Origin: AP-15 sp963788085
GTDB lineage: Bacteria > Pseudomonadota > Alphaproteobacteria > ATCC43930 > CGMCC-115725
Assembly: GCA_963788085.1 (NCBI GenBank)
Contig: CAWBFS010000060.1
Coordinates: 1-64,000 of the forward strand
DNA length: 64,000 nt
Reading direction: 5' to 3'
Below are positions 11,041 to 21,239 of this stretch, piece by piece; within the stretch, counting starts at the first letter, position 1; each line of letters starts with the position of its first letter. The position numbers and the translations under genes were made by a program. Below the pieces are notes generated by a model that saw nothing but the letters and a program-made list of their open reading frames with translations, ran no database searches and was not told where the DNA came from.

Positions 11041-11176
11041 AGCCACAGATTAACGCAGATTTACGCAGATTATTTTCGGCAAACAGCCGCGGATTTTCCC
11101 ATGACAATTCCGAGCATGTTTACGCTTGCCTCGCAGTCATAGGTCCCATCCGTCCCATAGGTCCCATCCGTCCCAT
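11041..11176. repeat. Intergenic direct repeats upstream of serA
   Basis: The 254 bases between the hydrolase and serA hold no gene. At 11051-11072 the unit (t)acgcagatt occurs twice within AT-rich sequence. At 11141-11158 and 11159-11176 the 18-base unit aggtcccatccgtcccat is repeated exactly, head to tail. Similar short tandem runs between genes are frequent in Verrucomicrobiota genomes, supporting the assignment of this part of the window. Confidence 0.6.
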
Positions 11177-11263
11177 CGCCACGGAAAGAAATGCATCCTG
11201 CGGGCGGATGTTGCCAAGAACAGGGTTTTGCAGTATTCCCGACCTTCCCAAAATTTTTCCCTT

Positions 11264-12866
11264 ATGGAAGTTCCAAAAGTTCTCGTTGCCGATCCTGTTT
11301 CCGACCGCGGCGTGACCGAATTGCGCGGGGGCGGAGAGCTGGATGTGACCGTGAAGACCGGATTGAAGGAGGATGCAACTGATGGAGATCATCGCCGGAG
11401 TTCTCCGCGCTCGTGGTCCGCAGCCAGACGAAGGTGACGGCAAAGCTGATCGACGCCGCCACGAAGCTGAAGGTCATCGGGCGCGCCGGCGTGGGCGTGG
11501 ACAATGTCGATGTCGATGCGGCGACCAGGCGCGGCATGATCGTGATGAATACGCCGGGCGGCAACACGATCTCGACGGCGGAGCACACATTCTCGCTGCT
11601 GATGTCGCTGGCGCGGAAAATCCCGCAGGCGCATGCCTCGATGAAGGCGGGCAAATGGGACCGGAAGAGTTTCGAAGGCGTCGGAGCTTTACGACAAGAC
11701 GCTCGGCGATCCTCGGCATGGGCCGCATCGGGACCGGAGGTGGCGCGGCGGGCGATGGCGTTCGGCATGCGCGTGCTGGCTTACGATCCCTATCTCTCGG
11801 CCAGCCGCGCGCGCACGCCTGCAGGTGGAGCTGGTCGAGAACCTGGACGATATTCTGCCGCGGGCGGATTTCATCACGATGCACATGCCGGCGACGCCGG
11901 AGACGCACCACATGCTCAATGCGGCGCGCCTGGCGAAGGCAAGAAGGGCGTGCGCATCATCAATTGCGCCCGCGGCGGCCTGGTGGACGAAGCGGCGCTG
12001 CTTGACGCGCTGAAGAGCGGCCAGGTGGGCGGCGCGGCGCTGGACGTTTACGAGAAGGAGCCGCCGCCGGCGGATTTCCCGCTGCGCGAGCTGCCGAATG
12101 TGGTGCTGACGCCGCACCTGGGCGCATCGACCGCCGAGGCGCAGGAGAGCGTGGGCATCGAGATCGCGCAGGCGATCCGCGCCGATGCTGCTGCACGGCG
12201 AAATCCGCAACGCGGTGAACATGCCGACCATCGACGCGAAGACCCTCGAGATCATCGGGCCGTATCTCGTCGCTGGGCGAAAAGCTGGGGCGGCTCCTGT
12301 CGCAAATCGCGCCGAAGCGATGCGAGCGGCTGAATATCAATTACTCCGGCAAGGTGGCCGAGGTGGACACCGCGGCCGTGACGCGGGCGGTGCTGAAGGG
12401 ATACCTGCTGGCCGCCGGCGGGCAATGAGGTCAACCAGGTCAATGCGCCCGCGCTGGCGGCGAACCTCGGCCTCAAGGTGACGGAGTCGCGCGTGAGCGC
12501 GCCGGGCGATTTCACCGAGCTGATCGAGCTCTCCGCGGGATGCGACGGCGGACGCGGTCTCGGTGGCCGGCACTTATTTCGGGACGACGCCGCGCATGGT
12601 GAAGATCAACAACCGGCACGTGGAAGCCCGTCCGGAAGGGGTGCTGCTGCTGCTGGAGAACCGGGACCGCCCGGGCATCGTCGGGCATGCTCGGCAGCGT
12701 GCTCGGCGCGAGCAAGGTGAACATCGCCGGCATGTCGCTGAGCCGCAACGAAGCGGGCGGCGAGGCCATCACGGTGCTCAACCTCGACACGCCGCCGAGC
12801 GACGAGGTCCTCGATAAACTGCTGGCCGAGGAGGACATCCACTCCGCGCAGGTGATCCAATTGTGA
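11264..12866 (+). CDS. serA: D-3-phosphoglycerate dehydrogenase, long form with ACT domain (frameshifted)
   Basis: SerA oxidises 3-phosphoglycerate with NAD+, the first step of serine synthesis. MEVPKVLVADPVSDRGV starts the substrate domain. KVIGRAGVGVDNVDVDAATR and NTPGGNTISTAEH are followed by the Rossmann motif (LGILGMGRIGTEVARRA, frame-joined at 11700-11750). RIINCARGGLVDEAALLDAL and VVLTPHLGASTAEAQESV carry the catalytic Arg and His regions. The C-terminal half has the intermediate domain and an ACT domain (LLLENRDRPGIVG, then VNIAGMSLSRNEAGGEA) typical of the ~530-residue form, which is often serine-regulated. At least seven indels are present, at about 11365, 11690, 11820, 11940, 12180, 12270 and 12545. 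It overlaps pepA by 4 bases. Confidence 0.92.
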
Positions 12867-14290
12867 AGCTGAAAGCCGATTCGCGGGCCGAAGCGGGCCG
12901 GGGCGAGACGCTGGTGAGGTTTTTCACCAAGGCGGAGCGCACGGACATCCCCTCCGCCTGTCCCCGAGGCGGAATGGTCCGCGGCAGCCGAACAGCACGC
13001 TGCTGCTGCACCACGACGGGCTGCTCTGCGTGGGCCTGGGGGATCGCGGCGAAATGACCGAGCAGACGCTCCGCGCCGCGGCGGGAACGGCGGTGCGGAC
13101 GCTTGCAAAAGGCGGGCCGGCCGGGCCGCAGCCCTGGACCTGCGGTCATACGCGCAGTGGACGGCGCGCGGCGGCCGAAGGAGCGGTGCTGGGCGAGTAT
13201 GCGTTCGCAGGATTTCAAGAAAGCCGAAGGGCGCGGCCATCGACGAGCGTGCGGCTGATCGTGAAGGAGCGCGACCTGCGCGAAGGCGCGCAAGGCGGCG
13301 CGGCGCGGGGAAATCGCCGGAGCGGCGACGAATCTGGCGCGCGGAGATCGGCAATCAGCCGGGCAATTTGCTTTATCCCGAGACGCTGGCCGCGGAGTGC
13401 CGGCGCATCGCGAAGCGCGAGAAGCTGAAGGTGACCGTGCTGGACGAGAAGACAACTGCGAGCGCGGCGGATTCGGCGGCCTGCTGGCGGTCGGGCACGG
13501 GCAGCACGCGGCCGCCGCGGCTGATCGTGCTGCGGCATCGAGGGCGGGCCGCCGGGCGAGGCGCCGATCGCGCTGGTCGGCAAGGCGATCACCTTCGACA
13601 CCGGCGGCATTTCCATCAAGCCGGCGGACAAGATGGAGGAGATGGTCTTCGACAAATGCGGCGGGATGGCGGTGCTGGGGGCGATGGCGGCAATCGCGCG
13701 GCTTGAAGCTGAAGCGGAACGTGGTGGGCATCATCGCCATCGGCGGAAAACATGCCCTCGGCCGCGGCGTACCGGCCCGGCGATATCGTGAAGACTTACG
13801 ACGGGACATACATCGAAGTGATCAATACCGACGCCGAGGGGCGGATGGTGCTGGCGGATGCGATTGCTTATGCGCGCAAGGATTGCGGGGCCGGCGCGGT
13901 GATCGATCTGGCGACGCTGACCGGCGCATGCGTGGTCGCGCTGGGCGAATACGCGGCGGGGCTGTGGAGCACCTCCGATGACTTGCAAGACGCGCTGCTC
14001 GCGGCCTCCGAGAAAACCGGCGAACGCCTCTGGCCGATGCCGCTCTACGAGGAATACACCGAGCAGATCCGGAGCGAGGTGGCCGCGCTCAAGAACGCCG
14101 GCGGGCGCTACGGCGGCGCATGCACGGCGGCGGCCTTCCTGAAGGCGTTTGCGGGCGATACGCCATGGGCGCACCTGGACATCGCGCCGGTGGCGCACAG
14201 CACGAAGCCGCGCCCGGAATTGAGCCGCGGGAGCGACAGGGTTTCGGCGCGCGGCTGCTGATGGAAGTGGTGGAAAACTGGAAGGGTTAG
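12863..14290 (+). CDS. pepA: Leucyl aminopeptidase, M17 family (frameshifted)
   Basis: M17 aminopeptidases are hexameric, two-metal exopeptidases of the cytoplasm. The catalytic C-terminal half is clear: GNQPGNLLYPETLA, then VGKAITFDTGGISIKPAD with metal ligands, and INTDAEGRMVLADAIAYA, the M17 signature (NTDAEGR). GAVIDLATLTGACVVALG and the tail FGARLLMEVVENW complete it. The N-terminal half is poorly legible because of several indels between 12960 and 13300. The GTG at 12863 overlaps the serA stop (GTGA). It converges on the response-regulator gene. Length after repair is ~475 residues, as expected. Confidence 0.88.
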
Positions 14291-14563
14291 CGGTCACGGC
14301 AACCCGCGAAATTCCCGATGAATCCGCCGCGCCTCGAGACGGTCCCGGATACACCCGCGCACATGCGCGTAGGCGCATCGGTTTGGGATGTTTTTTTCTT
14401 GTGCGGCAGGAGCTCTTCGCTACTTTGCAGGTCCCTTCCATGCGCGAGTGACGGGTAGTTGACGGCCACGCATGCCGGATCGGTCGGGCTGCCTTTAAAA
14501 CGCGGAGGCAGTCTGCGGCTCCCGGGTTTCCTCAATCTCTCCACCCTCTGCAAGGGGCGCCGC

Positions 14564-15238
14564 CTAATCCTCCGGCGACCATGATGCTCATTCCAGCGCA
14601 CCGCGGCGCTCAGCAGCTCCGTCGCCCCTGTGATGCCGAGTTTTTCCCGGATATTGCCGCAATGCACCTGGACGGTCTTGATGCTGATCCCGAGCGTTTC
14701 CGCGATCTGCCGCGTCGGATTGCCGAGGCCGAGGAAGCGGAAGATTTCCATCTCCCGGTCGCTGAGGAGCGCTAGATCGACGTTCTCCGCGGGGGCGCCG
14801 CCTTCCGGCTCCGCGGACTCCTCGCTGATGTAGGGTGGCGCCGTTGAGGACATCGCGGATGGCGTTGCAAATTTTGCGCGTGGTCTCCCGCTTGACGACG
14901 TAGCCGGTGGCGCCGGCGCGCAGGGCGCGGCGGGCGTAAAGGGGCGAGTCGTGCATGGAAAGGACGATGATCTCGATGCGCGGCGCGTGCTGCTTGATCT
15001 CCGCGATCAGATCAAAGCCGGAGCAATCCTTGAGCGAGATATCGACGATGGCGACATCGGGCCGCTTCTTGTCGATGGCATCCAGGCAGCCCTCGCGGCC
15101 CTCGGATTGGCCGCAGACCATGAGGTCGGCCTGCTGATTGATCACATTCGCCAGCCACTCGCGCACGAGCGGATGGTCATCGACGAGGAAGACGCGGCGG
15201 CGGGTGCTGGCGGAAGGGCGTTCGGCGATCGTGGTCAT
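14564..15238 (-). CDS. NarL/FixJ-type response regulator (frameshifted)
   Basis: It is a receiver domain plus LuxR-type helix-turn-helix. RRVFLVDDHPLVREWL carries the acidic pocket, VAIVDISLKDCSGFDL the phospho-Asp, IEIIVLSMHDSPLYARRA the Thr/Ser region and ATGYVVKRE the conserved Lys. A break near 14845 leads to the DNA-binding domain (LLSDREMEIFRFLGLGNPTR, then ISIKTVQVHCGNIREKLGI). The frame holding the HTH stays open to 14287, but the extra ~90 residues look non-coding. A one-base shift after RWNEHHG gives SPED and a TAG at 14564-14566, which I prefer. Its ATG lies 8 bases after the kinase stop, so it is the partner of that kinase. DNA targets are unknown. Confidence 0.85.
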
Positions 15239-15245
15239 GGTTTCA

Positions 15246-16322
15246 TTAGGCGGCCATTCCCTCCGGAAAGGAACAGGTGACGAATGGCGCCGGGATCGCC
15301 CCGCTCGAGAGTAAGGCTGCCGCCGATCATAGAGGCGCGATATTTCATGTTTCGCAAGCCCATTCCCATGGTAAGAGGCAGGTCCGCGGGCAGTCCGCAG
15401 CCATCGTCGAGTGATGGTCAGGGTGACTCGGGAGCCGGCCTGGCCGAGGTGGATGCCATGTTGCGGGCCTTGCCGTGGCGGATGGCATTGTGCACCGCTT
15501 CCTGGACGATCCGGTAGAGATGCGTGGCGACCGCGGGATCCTGGATGAGCACCGGCTCATCGAAGGCGAAGTGGCAGGCGATCTTGAACTGGCTCGGAGA
15601 AATGCTCCGCCAGATCGCCATAGAGCGGTCAGCAGGCCCTCGCCTTCCGTCTCGATGGGGGAAAGCCCCGCCGCGAGGCCGCGCGCCATGGCGATGGCGT
15701 CCTCGATGAGGCCGACGACGAGATTGGCGTCCTGGACCTCCGGGAGCCTCGCGGGCGGTGAGTTTTTCGAGGAGGAATTGCTCCGCCAGCGCCGTGCCGG
15801 TGAGGTGCTGGCAGAGGCTGTCATGGATATCCAGGCCGATGCGGCGCTGCTCGCGCTCGCTGATGACGAGGATTTCCTTTTCGAGGCGCTTGCGCTCGAC
15901 CAGCTCCGCGGAGAGCTTCGGCGGTGCGCTCGCGGACACGCTCGCTCGAGGGTATCCTGGATGATGGCGCAGGCTGCGGAGCAGCCGACGACGATGAGAT
16001 AAAAGGAGAGGACGATGGCCGCATTCCAGAACGGGGCGAAGCGATTGTGATAGGTCTGCCCGGTGATGACATTCGCGAACGACGTAAACCCGGTGCTCAG
16101 CAGGCTGACAAAGATGCCAAACGGCCCGCCAACAAACCAGGTGGCGAACCCGATGGCGAGCAAATAGAAGACGGTGCAGGAGATCTCGTAACCGGTGAGA
16201 ATATCGACGACGACGACGAGACCCAGGATAAGGAATGTCAGCCCGATGATGGCCGAACGCGGAAGCTGGTCGAGCTGGGCAATGGCCTTGGCCAGGGGAT
16301 TCTGCGAGTGGGGTTGATCCAT
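15246..16322 (-). CDS. HisKA_3-type sensor histidine kinase (frameshifted)
   Basis: The N-terminus has about four membrane helices (residues ~24-115, such as IIGLTFLILGLVVVVDILTG). The LiaS/NarX-type dimerisation domain follows, with phospho-acceptor His in EREQRRIGLDIHDSLCQHL. The ATPase domain is legible as IVQEAVHNAIRHGKA (N box), then in shifted frames a DDGCGLP-like G1 box and MGMGLRNMKYRA (G2). The last frame ends VTCSFPEGMAA and a TAA at 15246-15248, a normal kinase ending. At least four indels are present, at about 15935, 15740, 15630 and 15430. There is no extracytoplasmic sensor loop of any size, so it probably senses a membrane or intracellular signal. Confidence 0.83.
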
Positions 16323-16531
16323 CGTATGGCGACAGGTACGGGGATGGTATCACCCCGGCCGCCGCGCGGCAACGGCGCCATGAAAGCGGGCCTGCGTCTT
16401 CAGGCCCACACGGTGGCTCGACCGGATGGTCCGCAAGACATAGGGGATTTAATTGTCCCCATGCAATAGCCAGCATATATTGGCCGGGATGTTGCTCTGC
16501 GGTTCCCCTGGAAATCCGCCACGTCCGCCCT

Positions 16532-17809
16532 ATGCCATCCCCCTCGACCAGCCGGTGCTGTCTCCGGACCGCGATCCGCGGCCTGCTGGCCATTCTATGC
16601 CTGCTTGCGCGACTCACGGACGCGCGGCGCAGCAGGTAGTGCACGGGCATGTACCGGCCGTGGTTCTGGCGCTCAAGGCGCTGCGAGAGCTGCCTGGCAC
16701 GCAGCACCTCCAGTTGGCGATCTCGCTTCCGCTGCGCAATGAGGCGCGGCTGCAGCGACCTGCTGCGGCAATTGTCCGATCCCACCTCGCCCCGCTACCG
16801 GAAGTACCTGAGCGTCGCCGATTTCACCCAGCAATTTGGCCCGTCCCCGGCGGATTACGATGCCGTTGCGGCCTTCGCTCAAGCGCACGGGATGACCGTG
16901 ACACAACGGTACGGAAACCGTGTGGTGCTGGATGTGGACGGCGCGGTGTCCGATATTGAGAAGGCGCTGCACGTGACGCTGCACGAGTACCGGCATCCGA
17001 CGGAGGGGCGGAACTTTTACGCCCCCGACCGGGAGCCCTCGCCGGACCTGGGCGTGGCAATCGCCCACGTCAGCGGACTGGACAATTATTCACTGCCAAA
17101 GCCGAACGTCCACGTGAAACCGGCCTTGCAAGCCGCTACGGCGCATCCCCTCGCCGGGAGCGGCCCGAACGGGGATTACATGGGATACGACTTCCGCAAT
17201 GCATACCTGCCCGGCGTCACGATCACCGGTAGCGGCCAGGTGTTGGGCTTGCTGCAATTTGACGGCTACTCCAGCTCGGACATCAGTTACTACGAGTCAG
17301 CAGCAGGACTGCCCAGCGTGCCGCTGACGAATGTATTGCTGGATCACTTCCGTGGCCGTGGGTCGGGCGGCAACGGCCAACTGGAAGTCTCCCTGGACAT
17401 CGAGATGGCGGTCTCCATGGCGCCGGGGCTTTCCAAGATTATCGTCTACGAGGCGGGCTCGAACGGCAACTGGGATGACATTCTCACCCGCATCGCGACG
17501 GATAACGCCGCGAAGCAGATCAGTTGCTCATGGTCCAGCCCCAGCAAGACGAAGGATTCGACTGCGGACACTCTCTTCCAGGAGATGGCGGCGCAGGGAC
17601 AAACCTTCTACTGCGCCTCCGGCGACAGCGATGCCTATTCCTCGCTGATCCCCTTCCCCGAGGATTCGCCGTACATCACGATGGTGGGTGGGACACTCTT
17701 GACCGTCGCCGGAGCCAGCGGCCCATGGAACTCCGAGAGTGTCTGGAACGAGGGCGGGGGGATTGGCAGCAGCGGCGGCATCAGCACTCAGTACTCGATC
17801 CCATACTAG
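16532..17809 (+). CDS. Sedolisin (S53) peptidase, truncated at assembly junction
   Basis: S53 peptidases are secreted, acid-active serine-carboxyl proteases made as pro-enzymes. The ATG at 16532 gives a hydrophobic signal segment (RGLLAILCLLARLTDA). After a break near 16635 comes the activation propeptide (LLRQLSDPTSPRYRKYLSV, FTQQFGPSPADYDAVAAFA). The mature domain starts near 17160. QLEVSLDIEMAVSMAPG contains the catalytic Glu and Asp spaced by three residues, and FYCASGDSDAYSS the oxyanion Asp region. The protein stops at a TAG (17807-17809) just after EGGGIGSSGGISTQYSIPY. The region that should carry the SGTSA-type nucleophile serine and the calcium site is missing. The sequence that follows belongs to another organism type. 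Confidence 0.85.
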
Positions 17810-17815
17810 GGCGGA
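17800..17815. other. Probable chimeric junction between two genomes
   Basis: Left of this point the S53 peptidase frame is interrupted in mid-domain. Right of it, with no intergenic sequence, begins the middle of an alphaproteobacterial SPOR domain. Gene content, repeat types and frame-error density all change here. The exact base cannot be fixed. The peptidase still aligns to about 17806 and the SPOR protein from about 17808-17811. Confidence 0.8.
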
Positions 17816-17927
17816 TCTCGGCGACAAAGGGGTGTTTTACGCCCTCCAGACTGCCCCCATCGCGGATGCAGAGCGGGTCTGCGGCGAGCTGAAGCGGCGC
17901 AACATCGGGTGCATAATTGCCCGATAA
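17811..17927 (+). CDS. SPOR-domain protein, C-terminal fragment
   Basis: Only the last ~38 codons are present (ADLGDKGVFYALQTAPIADA, then ERVCGELKRRNIGCIIAR). This is the end of a SPOR domain, which binds denuded septal peptidoglycan. In many Alphaproteobacteria a SPOR protein is encoded directly upstream of nagZ, as here with an 11-base overlap. There is no start. The 5' part is lost at the junction. Confidence 0.75.
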   Translation, partial: ADLGDKGVFYALQTAPIADAERVCGELKRRNIGCIIAR

Positions 17928-18959
17928 TGCGCCGCTCGCGGTTGTCTTGGGCTGCTCCGGCGAGCGTCTTACCGCCTCGGAACGCGATTTCTTCGCCGCC
18001 GCCGATCCGGTCGGCTTCATTCTGTTCCGCCGGAACTGCAGCTCGCCCGATCAGGTGCGCGATCTGGTCGGCTCGTTGCGCGGCTGCGTCGGTCGCGACG
18101 ATGCGCCGGTTCTGATCGACCAGGAAGGCGGCCGGGTGGCGCGGCTACGTCCGCCGCACTGGCGCCTCTATCCGTCGGCTGCGGGTCTGGCCTCGCTGCC
18201 GGACCCGACGGCGGCGACGGCGGCCCGTCTCGGCGCCCGGCTGATCGCCGACGATTTGGCCCGGCTCGGGATCACCATCGATTGCTTGCCGGTGCTGGAT
18301 CTTCCGGCATCCGGGGCGGATCCGGTGATCGGCGACCGGGCCTATGGGAAGGATCCGGAACGGGTCGCGCGCCTCGCAGGTGCCGTGTGTGCGGGTCTGC
18401 TCGACGGCGCCGTCCTGCCTGTCGTCAAACACATCCCCGGCCATGGCCGCGCTCGCGTCGACAGCCATAACGCCTGTCCACTGGTCGAGACCAGTTACGA
18501 AGAATTGGCGAACACGGATTTCGCGCCCTTCCGAGCGCTGGCGGCGATGCCCTGGGCGATGACCGCGCACATCGTCTATTCGGCTGTCGATCCGACGGCG
18601 CCGGCGACACTGTCTTCACGCGTGGTCACTGACGTGATCCGCGGTGAGATCGGGTTTGACGGCGTTCTCGTATCCGACGATCTGTCGATGAGGGCACTCG
18701 GCGGCGGGCTCGGGGAGCGGACCCGGCAGGCGCTCGGCGCGGGCTGCGATCTTGCCTTGCATTGCAATGGAGATCCCGGCCAGATGGAGGAGGTCGTTGC
18801 GGCAGCCCGGCCGATTTCGCCGCTCACCGCGGCGCGGCTCCGGCGCGGCGAAGCGCTGCGTCGCGGTTCCGCGGTGAATGGCTTCGACCGCGCGGAAGCG
18901 GAGGCGCAATTCGACGCGCTTCTTGCGGGCGCGCGCATTTCGGAGATGCGGAGCAGTGA
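17917..18959 (+). CDS. nagZ: Beta-N-acetylhexosaminidase, GH3
   Basis: NagZ removes GlcNAc from anhydromuropeptides in cell-wall recycling, in the cytoplasm. PVGFILFRRNCSSPDQVRDL, VLIDQEGGRVARLRPPHW, LPVVKHIPGHGRARVDSHNA (the KH.PGHG and flexible-loop Asp/His signature) and GVLVSDDLSMRALGG with the nucleophile Asp are all present. Length is ~345 residues. The original frame runs on to 19521, into the next gene in the wrong phase. A one-base shift in the last ~25 codons restores a TGA at 18957-18959, so I end it there. It is followed by the M50 protease and scpA/scpB. Confidence 0.9.
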
Positions 18960-18973
18960 ACCCGGCGGGCGGC

Positions 18974-19661
18974 ATGGCCGCGATGATCTATCAGGCGAGC
19001 ACCTGGGTTCTGCCGGTCGTCTTTGCCGTGACTTTTCACGAGGCGGCGCACGGTTTTGTCGCGTATCAATTCGGCGACGACACCGCCCAGCGAGCGGGCC
19101 GCGTCACGTTCAATCCGTTCAAGCATGTCGACATGTTCGGCACGATCATCCTGCCGGCGATGCTGATCCTGCTGCGCTCGCCGTTCCTGTTCGGCTATGC
19201 CAAGCCGGTACCGGTCAATTTCCGGCGGCTCGACCAGCCGCGGCGCGACATGGTGTGGGTCGCTCTGGCCGGGCCGGGCACCAATGTGCTGCTCGCCATC
19301 GTCTCGTCGCTGTTGTTTTACGGGGTCGGTTTTATGCCGCCGAGCCGGCAGCGAGTTTGGCTCGGACGAAAATCTGGTGCATTCGATCCAGATCAATGTG
19401 GTCTTATGCGTGTTCAACATGCTGCCGTTGCCGCCTTTGGATGGCGGACGGGTCGCGGTCGGGCTCTTGCCGGATGCACTCGCGTTCCCGCTGGCACGGC
19501 TTGAGCGTTACGGCATTTTGATCCTGCTGCTTTTCTTGTTCTGTTGCCCTATGTCGGCGAGCAAACCGGATTTAATCTGAATATCCTTGGATGGTTGATC
19601 GGCGTGCCGGCGGAGGCGCTGATACCAGTTCGTGCTGACCATCACTGGCCGAGGTGGGTGA
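18974..19661 (+). CDS. M50 family (site-2) metalloprotease (frameshifted)
   Basis: It is an intramembrane zinc protease of the small bacterial type (rhomboid-unrelated, SpoIVFB-like). VFAVTFHEAAHGFVAYQFGD has the HExxH zinc site inside a membrane helix. ALAGPGTNVLLAIVSSLLFY is the second conserved helix, and MLPLPPLDGGRVAVGLLPD holds the third ligand Asp (LDGGR). Breaks near 19348, 19548 and 19622 are one-base errors. The final frame YQFVLTITGRGG ends at TGA 19659-19661. The gene sits between nagZ and scpA, a position seen in several Alphaproteobacteria. Substrates are not known. Confidence 0.85.
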
Positions 19662-19663
19662 GA

Positions 19664-20535
19664 GTGGAAGCCGAGGCTGCCCTCACCCACCCAGTCCTGC
19701 GGGCTGGGTCCCCCCTCTCCCGCACTGCGGGAGAGGGTGACGAGCGCAGCGAGGCGGGTGAGGGGCGCTCTCGCCCAGAGCAGCTGGTGCTCGATCTCGA
19801 CGGCTTCGAGGGGCCGATCGACTTGCTGCTCGCATTAGCGCGCGAGCAGAAAGTCGATCTCGGCAAGATCTCGATCCTGGCGCTGGCCGACCAGTATCTG
19901 GCGTTCATCGCGCGACAACGCTCGCTCAGTCTCGAGATTGCCGCCGACTACCTCGTCATGGCGGCTTGGCTCGCCTATCTGAAATCGCGCCTGTTGCTGC
20001 CGCAGCCTCCGCAGGACGAGGAGCCGAGCGGGGCTAGAGCTCGCCGCGCAGCTGGAGCATCGCCTCCGATTGCTCGAGGCGCATGCAGATTGCCGGAGGG
20101 CGGCTCATGGCGCGTCCGCGGACGGGGCAGGATGTGTTCTTGCGCGGCGCGCCCGAGGGGCTCGCCGTGATCCCGGTCCCGGTTTACGAGTTGGCACTCT
20201 ACGAACTTCTGCGCGCCTATGGCGAAGGCCGGCGCCGAACCGAAGCCGCAGTGCTGACTATCGAGCCGGCCGAATTCTATTCGATGGATGATGCATTGTG
20301 CCGGTTGGCGCGCTTTATCGGCCGCGTGCCAAATTGGCGCGAGCTGGCAAGCTTCTTGCCGAGGGAGCTGCGCGGCGAGGTGTTTCGCCGCTCGGCGCTC
20401 GCCGCGAGTTTCGCCGCCATCCTCGAGCTGGCGCGCAGCGGCCGCATCCAGCTCCGTCAGGACCGGGCCTTCGGGCCGATATATCTTCGCAGCGTCGCCT
20501 CGCCCGTTGCGCATGGTCTGGGGGCGGGCGGATGA
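19664..20535 (+). CDS. scpA: Segregation and condensation protein ScpA (frameshifted)
   Basis: ScpA is the kleisin that bridges SMC heads with ScpB in chromosome condensation. LDLDGFEGPIDLLLALAREQ and DLGKISILALADQYLAF are the kleisin N-terminal domain. AADYLVMAAWLAYLKSRLLL follows, and after breaks near 20035 and 20070 the C-terminal winged helix (VPNWRELASFLPRE, then SFAAILELARSGRI). A start at GTG 19664 places an 85-base palindromic element in frame at residues ~6-34, before the conserved domain. A later start could avoid it, but none with a good ribosome site is visible. The stop overlaps the scpB ATG by ATGA. Confidence 0.9.
19680..19765. repeat. Palindromic element in frame at the scpA N-terminus
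   Basis: The element begins CCCTCACCC and ends GGGTGAGGG. Its core is an 11-base perfect stem (CCCTCTCCCGC / GCGGGAGAGGG) with loop ACT. It is translated as THPVLRAGSPLSRTAGEG... in the scpA frame. A second copy of the same family is in frame at 41086-41179. Confidence 0.8.
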
Positions 20536-21126
20536 ACGGGCGGGCGCAGCAGTTGCGTCTCGTCGAGGCGCTCCTGTTCGCGGTCGCCGACCCGATTGGC
20601 GAGGAGGCTCTGTCACGGCACCTCGACGAAGGGGCCGATGTCGCGAGGTTTGCTGCGCGAGCTGGCCGAAGGCTATGCCGGACGCGGTGTCAACCTCGTC
20701 CGGCTGGCCGGCGGCTGGACGTTTCGCACCGCGCCCGACCTCGCCACCAAATTACGGATCGAGCGGCCGGTCGTCCGCAAGCTGTCGCGCGCAGCGATCG
20801 AAACTCTTGCGGTCATTGCCTACCACCAGCCGCTGACCCGCGCCGAAATCGAACAGATCCGAGGAGTCGCTCTCGGCAAGGGAACGATCGATACGTTGAT
20901 GGAAGCTGGCTGGGTCCGCCCCAAGGGGCGGCGCGCCGGTCCCGGCCGGCCGCTCCTGTGGGTGACGACGCCGGGTTTTCTAGTCCATTTTGGGCTCGAC
21001 AGTCTGAACGAGCTGCCCGGCCTCGACGAGCTGCGCGCCGCCGGTCTTCTCGACCTGTCTCCGCTCATCCTGCCCGAACAGGCGGGTGAGAAAAACGCCG
21101 AGCAGGAAGCCCGCATGGAGCCGTGA
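20532..21126 (+). CDS. scpB: Segregation and condensation protein ScpB (frameshifted)
   Basis: ScpB is the dimeric winged-helix partner of ScpA in the SMC complex. QLRLVEALLFAVADPIGEEA opens the protein. After an extra base near 20640 come RGVNLVRLAGGWTFRTAPD, ETLAVIAYHQPLTRAEIEQI and RGVALGKGTIDTLMEAGWV, the diagnostic ScpB blocks. The C-terminus FGLDSLNELPGLDEL is also typical. It is ~198 residues long and is coupled to scpA by ATGA overlap. Confidence 0.92.
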
Positions 21127-21239
21127 CCTGCCAGGGTGGTGCGCCGGCCGGAGTTGCCCATATGACAGCCATCTGACATCATCACGCCGCATGCGGATGT
21201 TGCCGATAACTGAACAGGACCCAGCGAGGCAGCGCCCCG

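Noticed and set aside
15418..16785. Long minus-strand frame over the sensor kinase
   Set aside because: It shares only part of its length with the kinase. The front half is Pro/Arg-rich shadow translation, including the antisense of the S53 signal region.
1..17809. Programmed frameshifting as the cause of the many broken frames
   Set aside because: The shifts occur at unrelated sequences, in both directions and many times per gene, without slippery sites or stimulatory structures.
17917..19521. 534-codon frame joining NagZ to sequence over the M50 protease
   Set aside because: The second third is the protease gene read in the wrong phase. HExxH and LDGGR appear in other frames. A late indel in nagZ explains the run-through.
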